DNA of 64,000 bases. It comes from Irineochytrium annulatum. Lineage: Eukaryota > Chytridiomycota > Chytridiomycetes > Chytridiales > Chytridiaceae. The stretch is from positions 1-64,000 of the forward strand of contig JADGJL010000028.1 in NCBI GenBank assembly GCA_027600665.1. The letters are read 5' to 3'. Position 1 is the first letter of the stretch, and every line of letters starts with the position of its first letter. The position numbers were made by a program, and so were the translations under genes. Below are positions 45,415 through 56,760 of this stretch, piece by piece. The notes under the pieces were generated by a model. It made no database searches, was not told where the DNA came from, and was given only the letters and a program-made list of their open reading frames with translations.

Positions 45415-46309
45415 TTACTTCGAGACCCAGTTCGCGACCTGCTTCAACCACTCGGTATACTCGTTCTGCTCCTTGTAGTTGACGTACTGGGTGATGAAGA
45501 CGGCGAGGTCCTCGTCGAAGCCCCTCTCCTTCAGAAAGTCGTGGAACTTGTCCTGCAGCTCCTCGTCCAAGTCCTGGAACACGGGCCCGCCGTAGCGGCC
45601 GCGCCTCTGCCAGTCCCCCTCGGCCGTCTCGTCGGCCGTCAGCTTGGACGAGTTAAAGTACGAGACGCTCTCGATGAAGAAGGTATCCTCGGTAACAGCC
45701 GTGGCGAATTGGAGCGCGCCATGGTCTTCACCGCCGGAAGTCTTCTCGACGATGACGGTCACCTCAACGGGCTCGGGCTCCATACCCTTTGCACGAAACG
45801 CTGTTAGAAATGGTCGTGAAGGGCCCGCAGAATACTACCTCTTCACTCTCGTCAACGTCGGCAGAGTCGGGGAGCGAGTCCGTGCTGAAGATGACGGAGA
45901 TCTTCTCGTTCCCCTTCGTGCGGACGAGCGTGACCTCCTTATCCCCCAACTTATCCTCAATCTAAAAGAAAAAGGGTCAGTCACATAGGAGTGGAAGCAA
46001 TAGATCACCTTGAACAGGCCGCGCTTCTTGAAGTCGTTGACAAAGTCTCCGGCCTCCTTGTCGGCCTCCTCCTTCTCAAACTTAAGCTCCTCCTTAAGCT
46101 TGTGCGCGAGGAAGGAGTCGCCTGAACCGACAATGGTCAGTTGGTGGAAGGGGGAAATACGAAGAGAGCGTGCTCCCACCCTCGCCGAAACGGGCGGCGG
46201 TCGCGGAGAAGTTCCTCGACCACATCATCGCGGCGGACGGCGCGGACCTCACGGCCGGGGACATCAAGACGGCGCGTCGGGAGACGAGGCTGGCGAAAGA
46301 TCGGAGCAT
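45415..46309 (-). CDS. MAM33: MAM33/p32 (gC1qBP) family mitochondrial matrix protein
   Basis: Acidic, doughnut-shaped trimer of the mitochondrial matrix, linked to mitoribosome assembly and respiratory function. The start is MLRSFASLVSRRAVL at 46309. The first ~45 residues are rich in Arg, Ser and Ala with no acidic residues (…SRNFSATAARF), a clear presequence. After an intron near 46124-46180: LAHKLKEELKFEKEE, DFVNDFKKRGLFKIEDKLG (exon join near 45963-46008), TDSLPDSADVDESEE, another intron, then EPVEVTVIVEKT, FFIESVSYFNS, GGPVFQDLDEELQDKFHDFL and ERGFDEDLAVFITQYVNYKEQ, ending VANWVSK at stop 45415. This is the canonical p32 C-terminus. About 250 residues. Confidence 0.94.
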
Positions 46310-46410
46310 GGTTGAATGAAAAGATGAAAATGGAGCTGTCAACGATTTCTTTCGTCTTTATCTTGCATGCATGGTGATGAAGTGTTTCAGATCATCAGCG
46401 AGTGTTATTT
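46310..46410. promoter_or_regulatory. Putative bidirectional promoter, MAM33 / AFG1
   Basis: 101 bases between divergent start codons of two mitochondrial genes. Part of it is AT-richer than the genes. Coordinated expression is plausible but inferred from spacing and shared location only. Confidence 0.5.
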
Positions 46411-48001
46411 ATGGCAGCTCGAACACGTTGTCCTCGGCTGCCTCCGCCGGCGCTGCTCCATGTAGCCGGCCGGCGTGCTTATGGAGCTCTGAATGGCTGG
46501 CAGCGCTCCTGTCCTCGGCAGGCTTCCACGACGGCTGCGGCCGGGCCAAGACAGCTCTATGACGAACGTGTTGCCAGCGGAATCCTCCGCAAAGACCCTC
46601 ACCAGGCCGTCACCATCTCCGTCCTCCAAGATCTATACGACCGCGTCATCGACTACTCTCCGCCGCCCTTGGTCGCGCCTGATCTCGGCACAAACGAGGT
46701 GAAAGCTCACCGCGTCGGGCTGGAGCAGCTCGACGACGAGGCGAACATCTTCCAAACCCTCGCCAATTTCGTGAGAAGGAAGGCTACGAAGCAGAAGCCG
46801 GCGTTCGTCCCGATCATCGGACCCAAGGGCCTCTACATCCACGGCGATGTCGGCACCGGCAAGACCATGACCATGGATCTTTTCTACGACTCCATTTCCG
46901 TCGACCGGAAACGTCGCGTCCACTTTCACGCGTTCATGCAGGACGTGCACAAGAAGGTCCACAAGCTCCGGCTGCAGCGGCATCAGGGGTTCGACCCCAT
47001 CCCGCCAATAGCGCAGGAGCTCGCCAACGATGCGTGGCTGCTATGCTTTGACGAGCTGCAGGTCACGGACATCACGGACGCGATGCTGCTGCGGAGGCTG
47101 TTTGCGGAGCTTTTCGACAGGGGGGTCGTGATGGTGACGACGTCGAACAGGCCGCCGGACGAGCTGTATAAGAACGGCTTGCAAAGGTCAAGCTTCCTGC
47201 CGACGATAGACCTTCTGAAGGAGCGATGCATGGTGCACTCGTTGGACTCGGGCACGGACCACCGAACGAAGGGTGGGGCGTATACCAAGGTGTTCTACTA
47301 CCCCCTCAATGAGGACACCACGATGGCTGTCGGGGCGCTTTGGGGGTCGCTGTGCGGAGGGAAACAAGGTTGATCACTCACTATATTAGTTATCTAAACT
47401 TACATTTTGAAAATCAGTGGAACGTCGTCGCCTGGACTTCCTCGGACGGTCCTTGATTGTACCTTATGCGGCCGGCACCCACGCCATGATCTCATTCAGA
47501 GAACTTTGTGGAGAACCTCATAGCGCGGCGGACTACTTGGAGCTAGCGAGATCATTTGACGTCTTGGTGCTGACCGGTGTGCCGAAGATGACGCTGTTCC
47601 AAAGAAACGAAGCCAGGCGTTTCATCACCCTCCTCGACGCTTTGTATGAGAACAAGGTTGGTCAGCGGGCCTTGACTGCACGGTTAACCATCATCGATTA
47701 GGTCAAGTTAGTTATGTCCTCGGAAGTTTCTCCGGCCGAGCTTCTTGTCGGCGACGAGCTGGTGCAACATCATGGCGCGTTGACCACCGAGGATAGAATG
47801 CTGATGGACGATTTGAAGATGTCAACCAATCAGGTTGGTACCTTGTTTTCTTGCGCAGGTTATTTGTCACTGAAAGCCCTGTTCTAGCTCGAAAGCGCCA
47901 TTTTTACTGGTGCGGAAGAGAGGTTTTCATTCCAAAGAGCTGTGTCTCGATTGCATGAAATGCAATCTGCGCAGTGGTGGGCTGGATTCAAGTTTGATTG
48001 A
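46411..48001 (+). CDS. AFG1: AFG1/LACE1 mitochondrial AAA-like ATPase
   Basis: Inner-membrane-associated ATPase involved in quality control of mitochondrially encoded proteins and cytochrome oxidase. ATG 46411 ([12 protein letters not shown]) opens an Arg/Ala-rich presequence. The conserved core: [48 protein letters not shown] (Walker A, 46825-46880), [36 protein letters not shown] (Walker B, 47040-47090), [18 protein letters not shown] (sensor 1) and [19 protein letters not shown]. An intron near 47370-47415 follows [14 protein letters not shown]. The last exons carry [37 protein letters not shown] and [21 protein letters not shown] sequence, ending [11 protein letters not shown] at stop 47999-48001. 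All ATPase residues visible are intact. About 480 residues. Confidence 0.94.
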
Positions 48002-48227
48002 GTTATCTTTTTACATGGGAATTGCAAGGTGGATTTTTTTTTGTCGCATATAGAGCTGCCGCACGATGCATAGCATAGTTTATTTATTTATAATTCGATG
48101 CTTTTTATATTTCAATGCGTGGAAGGCGACACACAGGCTCACAAGCTTGAGCTGTAAAACCGCCACTGGGTCCTGAAAGCCCGACCCTTTGCAAGGATCG
48201 CGTTACACACACGACATTTTCGCAGCG

Positions 48228-50921
48228 ATGTCCTCGTCCTCGAACTGGGAGTCTGTCGGCAGCAGTGGAAAGAAGAAGGGAGCGGCAACGCCATCGTCCG
48301 CGATTAAGAAGAAGGAGAACGCTCCCATAGGTGAGTCGCGGGCGGATGACTGCATTGGATCTGCAAGCAAGCTTTCTCATCTCACCTTGCAGCCGCATCG
48401 GGATCCTACTTCGGCGTTTTGAAGGAGGTGAAGGATGACTCCCGTAAGGCCGTCGAGCCCGTGCCTGCTCCCGCTGCTCCGAAGCCGAAACCTGCCCCCG
48501 TTGTGAAGGCGCCCGAGCCGCCTGTGGATGTGGCCCCGAAGCTGACCGCGCAGCAACGTGCGGCCCAGGCTTCCGTCGCGGCCAAGAAGCAGGAGGCCGC
48601 GGGGCTGGCCGCGCTCCCCGGCCTGGATCGTCTGGCGTCTCTGAATCCGGAGAACTTCATATCTTTCCTCTCAGTGTTGAAGCGGCAGTCGACGTACGGC
48701 GTTAAGGACATCGTGGACTACCTGGACGTCGCCATCGCGGAGCTAAAGATCAGCAGCATGCCATTCGGGAACTCGAAGTACACGCAGCCTCACGTCGACT
48801 GGGAGTCGCGGACAGACCTACCTTATGGTCCCTTCAGGGAGATCCCCCGGAAGCTCGTCAGCCCAATTGAGAACTTTTTGAAGGAGCTGAGCGCGACCGC
48901 GAGGGCAGACTCGATGGTCTTGCTCGTTAAAGGCCTCGTTGAGGGTCAGAAGAAGGCCATTACTGTCAACTCGGCCGCCACGTCCGCGACGATCGCGCAC
49001 CAGGTCATCATCCAAATCATGTCGAGGGCCTTCACGGACCTGTACTTCCTCGGCAAAACCTCCTCCGGCGCTACGCCCGTCTCCGAGTCGATGGACCCGT
49101 ACAAGACCCTTCTCGCATCGAACCCGTCCGTCGGCAACTCGCTCCTCTGGGTCTGCGCGCAGCAGCTCCACTCGGCTCAAAATCCTCACATCGCCGGCCT
49201 GCCCGTCTGGTTTAAGTACTTCTTCCAGGTCGTGAACGTTCCCGAGCAGAACGCTAGCAACGTAGCCCTGTCGGTTCAGAACGCCGCCCTCGAGTACGTC
49301 GACGCAATCCTGAGCAGCATCGAGTCGATCCAGTTTAGGAAGAACGGGATCCTGCTTGAATCTGATGTCGCCCGGGTCAACCTGGCCGATTTTGAGACGC
49401 TGTCCAGGCTGTCGGTTTCAGATGAGTCTCCGCTGCTAAAGAGGAGGAAGAAAGGGGACGCGACGATTACGCGGGTTCAGAGGATCTACAAAAGGTTGAG
49501 GGCGATCCTGTTTTCGGGGAGGAAACCTCAGGCGCTTGATTTTGCTGAGCCAGCGCCGTTGGTCTTTAGCACTCTGATTAGCAAGAAAGAAACGGACCCG
49601 AAGATTCTTCGAGAGGTAGTTTTTTTTTTCAAACTTTGAGACCCGATCTTGATATCTTGAAAGATCAATGGAACGTTGACCTTGCTGCTCGCGCGAGAAC
49701 TCGCGTCGAAACCGAAAGCTTCGGCGATCTTGTCGCAGTGGACAAAAATATACGATCAATATGTGCCGGAATCTAGCCACCTTATTGATGTCATGCTAAG
49801 TCTTCGGGCGAAGCGCGGGCAAACGTGGCGTATCGTATGTTCTTTAATTGTATATGTATTCACCCTAATGTCGTGATAGCTTTCGACGTCGCCGTTGGTC
49901 CGCAAAGCCTTAACGGACATGTGCGATGTCAACGAGAGGGCTCTGAAGGTGTCGTCGAAGGTCGATGGAGCAATGGCCCGGAAGGAAATCCAAAGCGCGG
50001 ATTTAAAACTTAAGGTTGGCCCTAGATAATTCACCAACAATGTTTTGATGTTGTACTAGGCATTCATTAGCTCGTTGTCGAAGCCGTTCAGCCTATTTGC
50101 AACTGTCTATCGCATGCTCTTTTACGGAATCATCTGTTACTTCATGTACTATTGCTATTCAATTGCGACTGAGCCATGGGCTGTTGATCTGAAGGCCCAC
50201 GTTGACGCTTGGAGCACGGCGGCGATTGAGTATGTGTACGAACCTATTATCGTACCTGTGGCAAAAGATGTCTCGGCAAACGCTCACAGCTTGTATGCGA
50301 CGGTCTCCGGTATCGCAGAACCTCACGTTGGGCCGATGTTTGAGAAGCTTAAGAATGACGTCTACGAGCCTCACGTGGTGCCCGTTATCAAGAGCGCGGA
50401 TTCGTCCGTTCGCGGTATCCTGGCTAGCCCGTACTCGGAGTCGCTGGTGGATGCCTACGATAGCAATGTTTTGCCCCATGTCGCGGAGGCATCGAAGCGG
50501 ATTCACGAAAACTGGCACAAGGCGGCTGTTTACACTAATGGCGTTGTGGTGCCGATGGTGCTGCTGTATGCGGAGAAGACGATAACGTCAGTTACTTTTA
50601 AGACTTGTACTTTATTAGCAACAAACCGAACTAACTCATGCAACGCGTAGGTGGGTGAACGTGAATGTTGTTCCGGAATTGGAGCGCACGTATGAGGCGG
50701 TTGCACCGACGCTGAAAAAAGGCGCGGACACTCTTTATCGGTCAATGCAGACGTTTACCGATGAGCACTTGCCGAAGGCGGGCCGAGCCGTCGGCGGCTT
50801 CATCGAGTACATGGGCGAGTCTGACGTGACCGCCAAGGTGGCCGAATTCTTTCGCTCTAGCTACTACAGCGTTGAGCGTGGATGTGTACAGATTGTAGAA
50901 AAGTTGCGTGCGATGGTGTGA
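48228..50921 (+). CDS. Large protein with one predicted membrane segment, possibly TMEM214-like
   Basis: ATG 48228 (MSSSSNWESVGSSG). Exon 1 ends near 48330; exon 2 opens SGSYFGVLKEVKDDSRK. It has an Ala/Pro/Lys-rich N-terminus (48460-48610), then a long helical domain with YGVKDIVDYLDVAIAEL, SPIENFLKELSAT, LLWVCAQQLHSAQNPHIAG and KYFFQVVNVPEQNASNVAL (48700-49270). The next exons carry TLLLARELASKPKASAIL and WTKIYDQYVPESSH. A hydrophobic segment, MLFYGIICYFMYYCYSI (about 50115-50165), is the one obvious membrane span. It is followed by a repetitive luminal-type region with YEPIIVPVAKDV, AEPHVGPMFEKLKNDVYEP and HVVPVIKSADSS. Stop is at 50921. About 800 residues. The pattern of cytosolic helical domain plus late membrane span recalls ER protein TMEM214, but I would not assign it. 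Real gene: high confidence. Confidence 0.8.
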
Positions 50922-51062
50922 TATGTATGTCATGATTATAAAGCGCTTCCGTATTTAAATGTCTGTCAATCTCTGTATTTCTTTGACCTTATGAAAATAA
51001 ATTTGCCTCATTTTACGCCATAATCCGGCCCACAGACATGCTATTTTCGTGCATGCGTGATA

Positions 51063-51706
51063 TCAGTTCTCCGCTGCTGCCTCAAAATCGGCCAAGTACG
51101 CTCCAAAGGAGGCCTTCAGCGCCGCGTAGAAAGAAGCTAACTGTAATTGCAAAAGAAACGTTGAAAAGTCCATTGAACGCGCACCATACCTTCTCCCTTG
51201 ACGCCTCTGAGCGAAGAATTGATTGCATAAGCGTAATGGCAAGAAGAACCGAATCGAAACCTTGCAACTTCTCCACTTTCTGCAAATCCTCCACCTGGTT
51301 CGAGGAAGTAAAAACCGTCGATTCAAATATTTCGTTTGATGATGACCACATGTGCTCCGCCAATGCCTGAAATAATCCCTGCAGCTCGTCTTGCAGCTCT
51401 AAAGACCGTTGTTCACACGAACGAATCAAACGAAATCAGGAAACCTTGAAGCTCCAGCACCGCTTTCTCGTGAAACGTCTTTCAAAAGCCCGGAAGTAAA
51501 AAAGGATGATAGAGAAGGAAAAGAAATGAGGAAGCAAGGAGGAAGGAAAAGTCAAAAGCGTAACGGAATCACGAATTCGAACTTGTATCTCAGAGGCCAT
51601 CTTCTCCGCATCAAAGACGGGGAACGAAGTCTGCAATCGGCTTAGTGGGGCCTTCTCAACACACAAAAAGCTCGTTTACAAGGATGTCCAACGGCTCGTT
51701 CGACAT
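51063..51706 (-). CDS. Small multi-exon helical protein, unrecognised
   Basis: Six short exons join in frame with standard splice signals. Exon 1 is MSNEPLDIL (51706), exon 2 TSFPVFDAEKMASEIQ, exon 3 TFHEKAVLELQ, exon 4 DELQGLFQ then ALAEHMWSSSNEIFES and VEDLQKVEKLQ, exon 5 EASREK, and exon 6 LASFYAALKASFGAYLADF ending EAAAEN at stop 51063-51065. Introns range from about 50 to 105 nt. The product of about 110 residues is mostly helical with heptad-like leucines and no Cys, signal or membrane segment. The size and shape suggest a subunit of a coiled-coil complex (for example kinetochore or BLOC-type), but there is no motif to decide. It stands divergent from PP1. Confidence 0.6.
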
Positions 51707-52222
51707 CTTGCAAGAAATCCTACTGAAGCGGAAAGCCAGTCAGCGCGGAAACCTCATATCATCACGTTGTACGCAATATCCACGCCAGGTGCGAAGGGGG
51801 TCCACGAAAGCGCGGTTGATGGATGCGGCGAACTGTACAATCGCTTTTGAAAAACTTTCAAGAGCGAGTGCGACCCAGGTATACCGCAAGCGTGGTCATG
51901 GGACGAAATCGATTTGGCCTCTACATCGTCGATTGATGCCGATTGCGAGGTGTCGCCAGGAGCGGCGCCGTCGTGCGATTGCTGGGGGAGTGGGGCGCGG
52001 CAGAGGGCACCATCGTGACGTGATGCGGTCCGGTTCTAACCCACACCGATCAGATCCCCTTCTGGCGTCAATCGGGCAGCACTGCCTACGTTCTTGCTTG
52101 AGAGTCAGATCTCTCGTCGGGGGCATAATTTTCCGTGCTTCGGGGCAGTCACTTCGACCTCGGTGATCTTTTAGCACCGCCTCGCCCCCCCCCGGACCTC
52201 CCTCGAACCGCCGTTAGTCGAC
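51707..52222. other. Divergent intergenic region upstream of PP1
   Basis: About 515 bases between the small helical gene and PP1. A plus-strand frame (51645-52166) is rich in Arg and Ser and looks like a by-product of GC content. Runs of C near 52181-52193 sit just before the PP1 start. Confidence 0.4.
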
Positions 52223-53489
<1,267 letters not shown>

Positions 53490-53625
53490 TTCTTTAGTCT
53501 TTAGTAGTTTCTAGATATCGAAATCAATGTTTTTCTTAACAGTCTTAGTCTTATGAATAAAAATATGGGATGATCTGATGTTCATGAATCAGATTTGACA
53601 AACTTTATTTGCCCTTCACAAAATC

Positions 53626-54391
53626 ATGACCCGGCGCCTAGCAGCACACATCATCTGCTTGCTGCTCGCCTCCCCATTGACGATAGGGCAAGGCGTTGAC
53701 CACAACCCGCCGACATGGGGATCCCCGAGTTCCTCGTACTGCGGTGCAACGGGCGGATGCTACGGAGTTCATCAAACCGTGCAGTCGACGAACTTCGTCT
53801 TCTCCAGAGGCCTGCAGGCAGCCTTCTACATGCAGGTCCTTTACTCGAATAAGTCTGAGACGGTGGATTCCGTGACTGGCGCCGATTACGTCTCGACGGC
53901 GTCCTTCTACCCATACGTCGACGACTATTCGCAGCTGGTGATACCTGGGAGCTGGCCGACGCTCCTGCAGTGGGGCAGCAGCCCGTACTTGGGAGTCAGC
54001 ATCCAGATGGTCATGCTGTTCCGTGGCGAGGTCTACAAGTCGGGGAAGCTTGCCTGGACCACTTTCAACGGCGGCTTCTTCTACGTGCCGTCCCGAACAC
54101 TGATTGTCACGTTATCCAATGGCAAGTCAATTTCTTTCTTCCTTACCAGCTCGCGGGTGACCTCCACTAAGACGGCAGGCGATGTTAACAGGTATCCCGG
54201 TTGGGGACGGATTTGGATGGGAGAAGACGGATTGTGCGTTGGCGACGTGCACGTGCATTGACCACATTTGTGGTGCGCAGTGCTCAAGCTCGGCGAACTG
54301 CAACATCACCGTCCGGGTTGGATGGAAGGGAACGGACGGAAATGGTGCAATTCTCACCAGCTCAAGTAAGCCGAAATACTTCCTGACGTAG
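53626..54391 (+). CDS. Secreted protein with Cys-rich C-terminus, unrecognised
   Basis: ATG 53626 gives MTRRLAAHIICLLLASPLTI, a typical signal peptide likely cut near GQG. The mature region is rich in Tyr, Ser, Gly and Trp (SSYCGATGGCYGVHQTV, FYMQVLYSNKSETVDSV, FRGEVYKSGKLAWTTFNGGF) with an N-glycosylation site NKS. After LIVTLSN an intron at 54122-54191 with a GC donor (GCAAGT...AACAG) joins to GIPVGDGFGWEKTDCALATC; the tail then has IDHICGAQCSSSANC, a cluster of eight cysteines, and NITVRVGWKG. Stop 54389-54391. Product: 231 residues with no transmembrane segment after the signal. The regular Trp/Gly-rich strands hint at a beta-sheet extracellular domain. I recognise no family. It lies between PP1 and ARG4 on the same strand. 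Confidence 0.7.
54122..54191 (+). other. GC-AG intron in the secreted-protein gene
   Basis: The 70-base intron starts GCAAGT, the usual form of rare GC donors, and ends AACAG. With it, exon 1 (496 bases) and exon 2 (200 bases) sum to an exact 232-codon frame including the stop. The nearby GT at 54126 would give another frame that lacks the Cys-rich tail. Confidence 0.65.
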
Positions 54392-54792
54392 ACACTAACG
54401 ACATTGTACCAGGTCTTGATATCTGGAGATTCCAGAACGCAGTCTAAGGGAGGAGAAGACCGATCACGCACTCTCATTTTCATCATATCCTTTGTTGATA
54501 GACTTTTGTTGCAATACAAATTACTATGCTATCAATCGAACAAAGGTTTTTTAGTTGGAGCTATTACAGTCGAGCGGATTTGGAAGGTTTTGGCATTTAT
54601 TACGCATTGTCCGCCCGCGACGCCACCATTGACATCAGCGTCCCGCATGAGTGAATGTACATGCACACATCTCACGTGGTGTTTTATGATGATTGTTCAC
54701 CTTGAGATTGTGACTCGTCGATGAAGGGTGGGATCTGGATAAAAAGACGAGAACAAGATCTATCATCACATCTCCATTTCTTGACACTGCGA
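54392..54792. other. Intergenic region between the secreted-protein gene and ARG4
   Basis: About 400 bases between tandem genes, AT-richer near 54490-54620. An open frame of about 100 codons at 54404-54724 has no ATG near its start in good context and no motif. Probably 3' UTR and promoter. Confidence 0.4.
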
Positions 54793-56424
54793 ATGGCTTC
54801 CTTATGGGGCGGTAGGGATGTCGTTGCATTCGTAGTCTCATGGCGACCCAGGACGATTCACGGGGAAGACTGATCCCCTGATGGAGGCGTTCAACGCCTC
54901 CATAGGCTTCGACAAGCGGATGTGGCTCGCGGACGTGACGGGTTCTAAGGCTTACGCGCGCGCTCTGGCCCGAGCGGGTATTATCACGAACGAGGAGTCA
55001 GAGACGCTTGTCGACGGCCTTTCGAAGGTGTCCGCTGAGTGGGAAGCCGGGACGTTTGCGATCCTGGCTTCAGACGAGGACATTCACACCGCGAATGAGC
55101 GGCGCCTGGGCGAGCTTGTGGGTGCTGTCGCGGGGAAGCTGCACACGGGACGAAGCCGGAACGATCAGGTCGCGACGGACATGCGGCTGTGGCTGCGGAC
55201 GGAGGCGCGGACGATCCTTGATATCCTTCATGAGTTGATATCTGTGACGGTGCAACGCGCGGAGAGCGAGATCGACATTGTCATGCCCGGCTACACCCAC
55301 CTTCAGGTATATATCCAAAGCTTAGGCTGAGCATAACCTGGTGCGTTTGAAAGAGGGCGCAACCAATACGATGGAGTCACTGGCTGCTCAGCTACGCTTG
55401 GAGCTGGCAAGCCGATGCAGAGAGGTTGAAACAGTTGATTCAACGGTTGAATAAGCTGCCTCTCGGCTCCGGTGCATTGGCGGGGAACCCGTTCGGAGTG
55501 GACCGCGAGTTCATGGCGCGGGAGTTGGGTTTCGACGGCGTCATGCCGAACAGTCTCTATGGAGTCAGTGATCGGGACTTCGTCGCGGAGTTTTTGCACT
55601 GGGCGACGTTGTCGATGGTTCACCTAAGCCGGTTCGCCGAGGATCTGATCATCTACAGCTCCGCCGAGTTCGGATTTACCTCTTTGGCGGACGCATATAG
55701 GTGCGCTTCTTTCCGTCGATTTCGTATTGACGAAATTTTAGCACAGGGAGTAGTTTGATGCCTCAAAAGAAGAACCCGGACTCTTTGGAGCTTGTACGGG
55801 GGAAGAGCGGCCGCGTGTTTGGAAACGTTGGTCCACGTCATCTGCGTTTCAATGACTTAACATCTGTCAAGATGGCGGGCTTCCTGATGACGCTCAAAGG
55901 GCTTCCGAGCACATACAACAAAGATATGCAAGAAGATAAAGAACCGATGTTCGACGCAGCAGACGCGGTTCGAGGCGTTTTCCAGATATGCACCGGAGTG
56001 GTGTCTACCTTAAAGGTAAGCTTTTGCGCCATATATCGTGTTCAAGCTAAATATGTCTGCAGGTAAACGCTGACAGAATGGCCGCAAGTCTGAGTATGGA
56101 TATGCTTGCGACTGATCTCGCGGAATATTTGGTTCGGAAGAAGGTATACCGCTTGAAATGTTTCTGAACTAATGAACTAAGGTGCCGTTTCGGGAAACAC
56201 ATCACATTGCTGGGCGAGCCGTCAAAATGGCGGAGGACCGCAAAACTACCCTAGACAAGCTGACCTTGAAAGACTTGAAGACTTTGCATGCGTCTTTTGA
56301 GGAAGACGTCGCAAGCCTTTGGAGCTACGAGACTAGCATTGAGAACCGAAGTGCTAGCGGTGGGACTAGTCGGGAAATGGTGAAGAAGCAGATTGCTGAG
56401 TTGAGGAACCTGCTCACCAAGTAG
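54793..56424 (+). CDS. ARG4: Argininosuccinate lyase
   Basis: Last step of arginine biosynthesis: argininosuccinate to arginine and fumarate. ATG 54793 gives MASLWGG, and a 40-base intron (GTAGGG...CCCAG) restores [20 protein letters not shown], the canonical opening. Conserved blocks: [48 protein letters not shown] (catalytic His) near 55300, [20 protein letters not shown] (55470-55520), [19 protein letters not shown] and [15 protein letters not shown]. The flexible catalytic loop is assembled across an intron: [17 protein letters not shown], with the acceptor TTTTAG near 55741. Then [20 protein letters not shown], and the C-terminal region [20 protein letters not shown] ending RNLLTK at stop 56422-56424. 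All active-site residues I can see are present. About 465 residues. Confidence 0.97.
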
Positions 56425-56760
56425 CCGTTACTTTCAGCGCTTAAATTTCCTTTTATTTTTCGCTGGCATCACAGACGTAAACAGTATTTCGAAACAAATC
56501 AGCACAATAAGCTCTTTATTATTTGACTTTATGCAGGCGTTGAATAGAAATTGTAGACCACGGATGAGAGCGTCTTTACAGTACACTTCAGCTTTTGCAA
56601 TTGATAAAAGGATGAGTTCACAAATCGATAGTACAGGGATTAACGAAAAGACTGAGAGGTGCGTAGAAAAGAGATGGGAACAGAAAAAGTAAACGAGTGG
56701 GGCGACGAGCTCGGCAAAGACTACCTAACAAGAGCGGCGCGCTGCTCTTCCATACGGTTG
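56425..56760. other. AT-rich convergent intergenic region
   Basis: About 335 bases between the stops of ARG4 and the minus-strand gene at 56761-57895. AT-rich, likely both 3' UTRs. Nothing coding is supported. Confidence 0.45.

Noticed and set aside
51645..52166. Plus-strand 173-codon frame upstream of PP1
   Set aside because: Overlaps exons of the minus-strand small helical gene and is Arg/Ser-rich with no motif.
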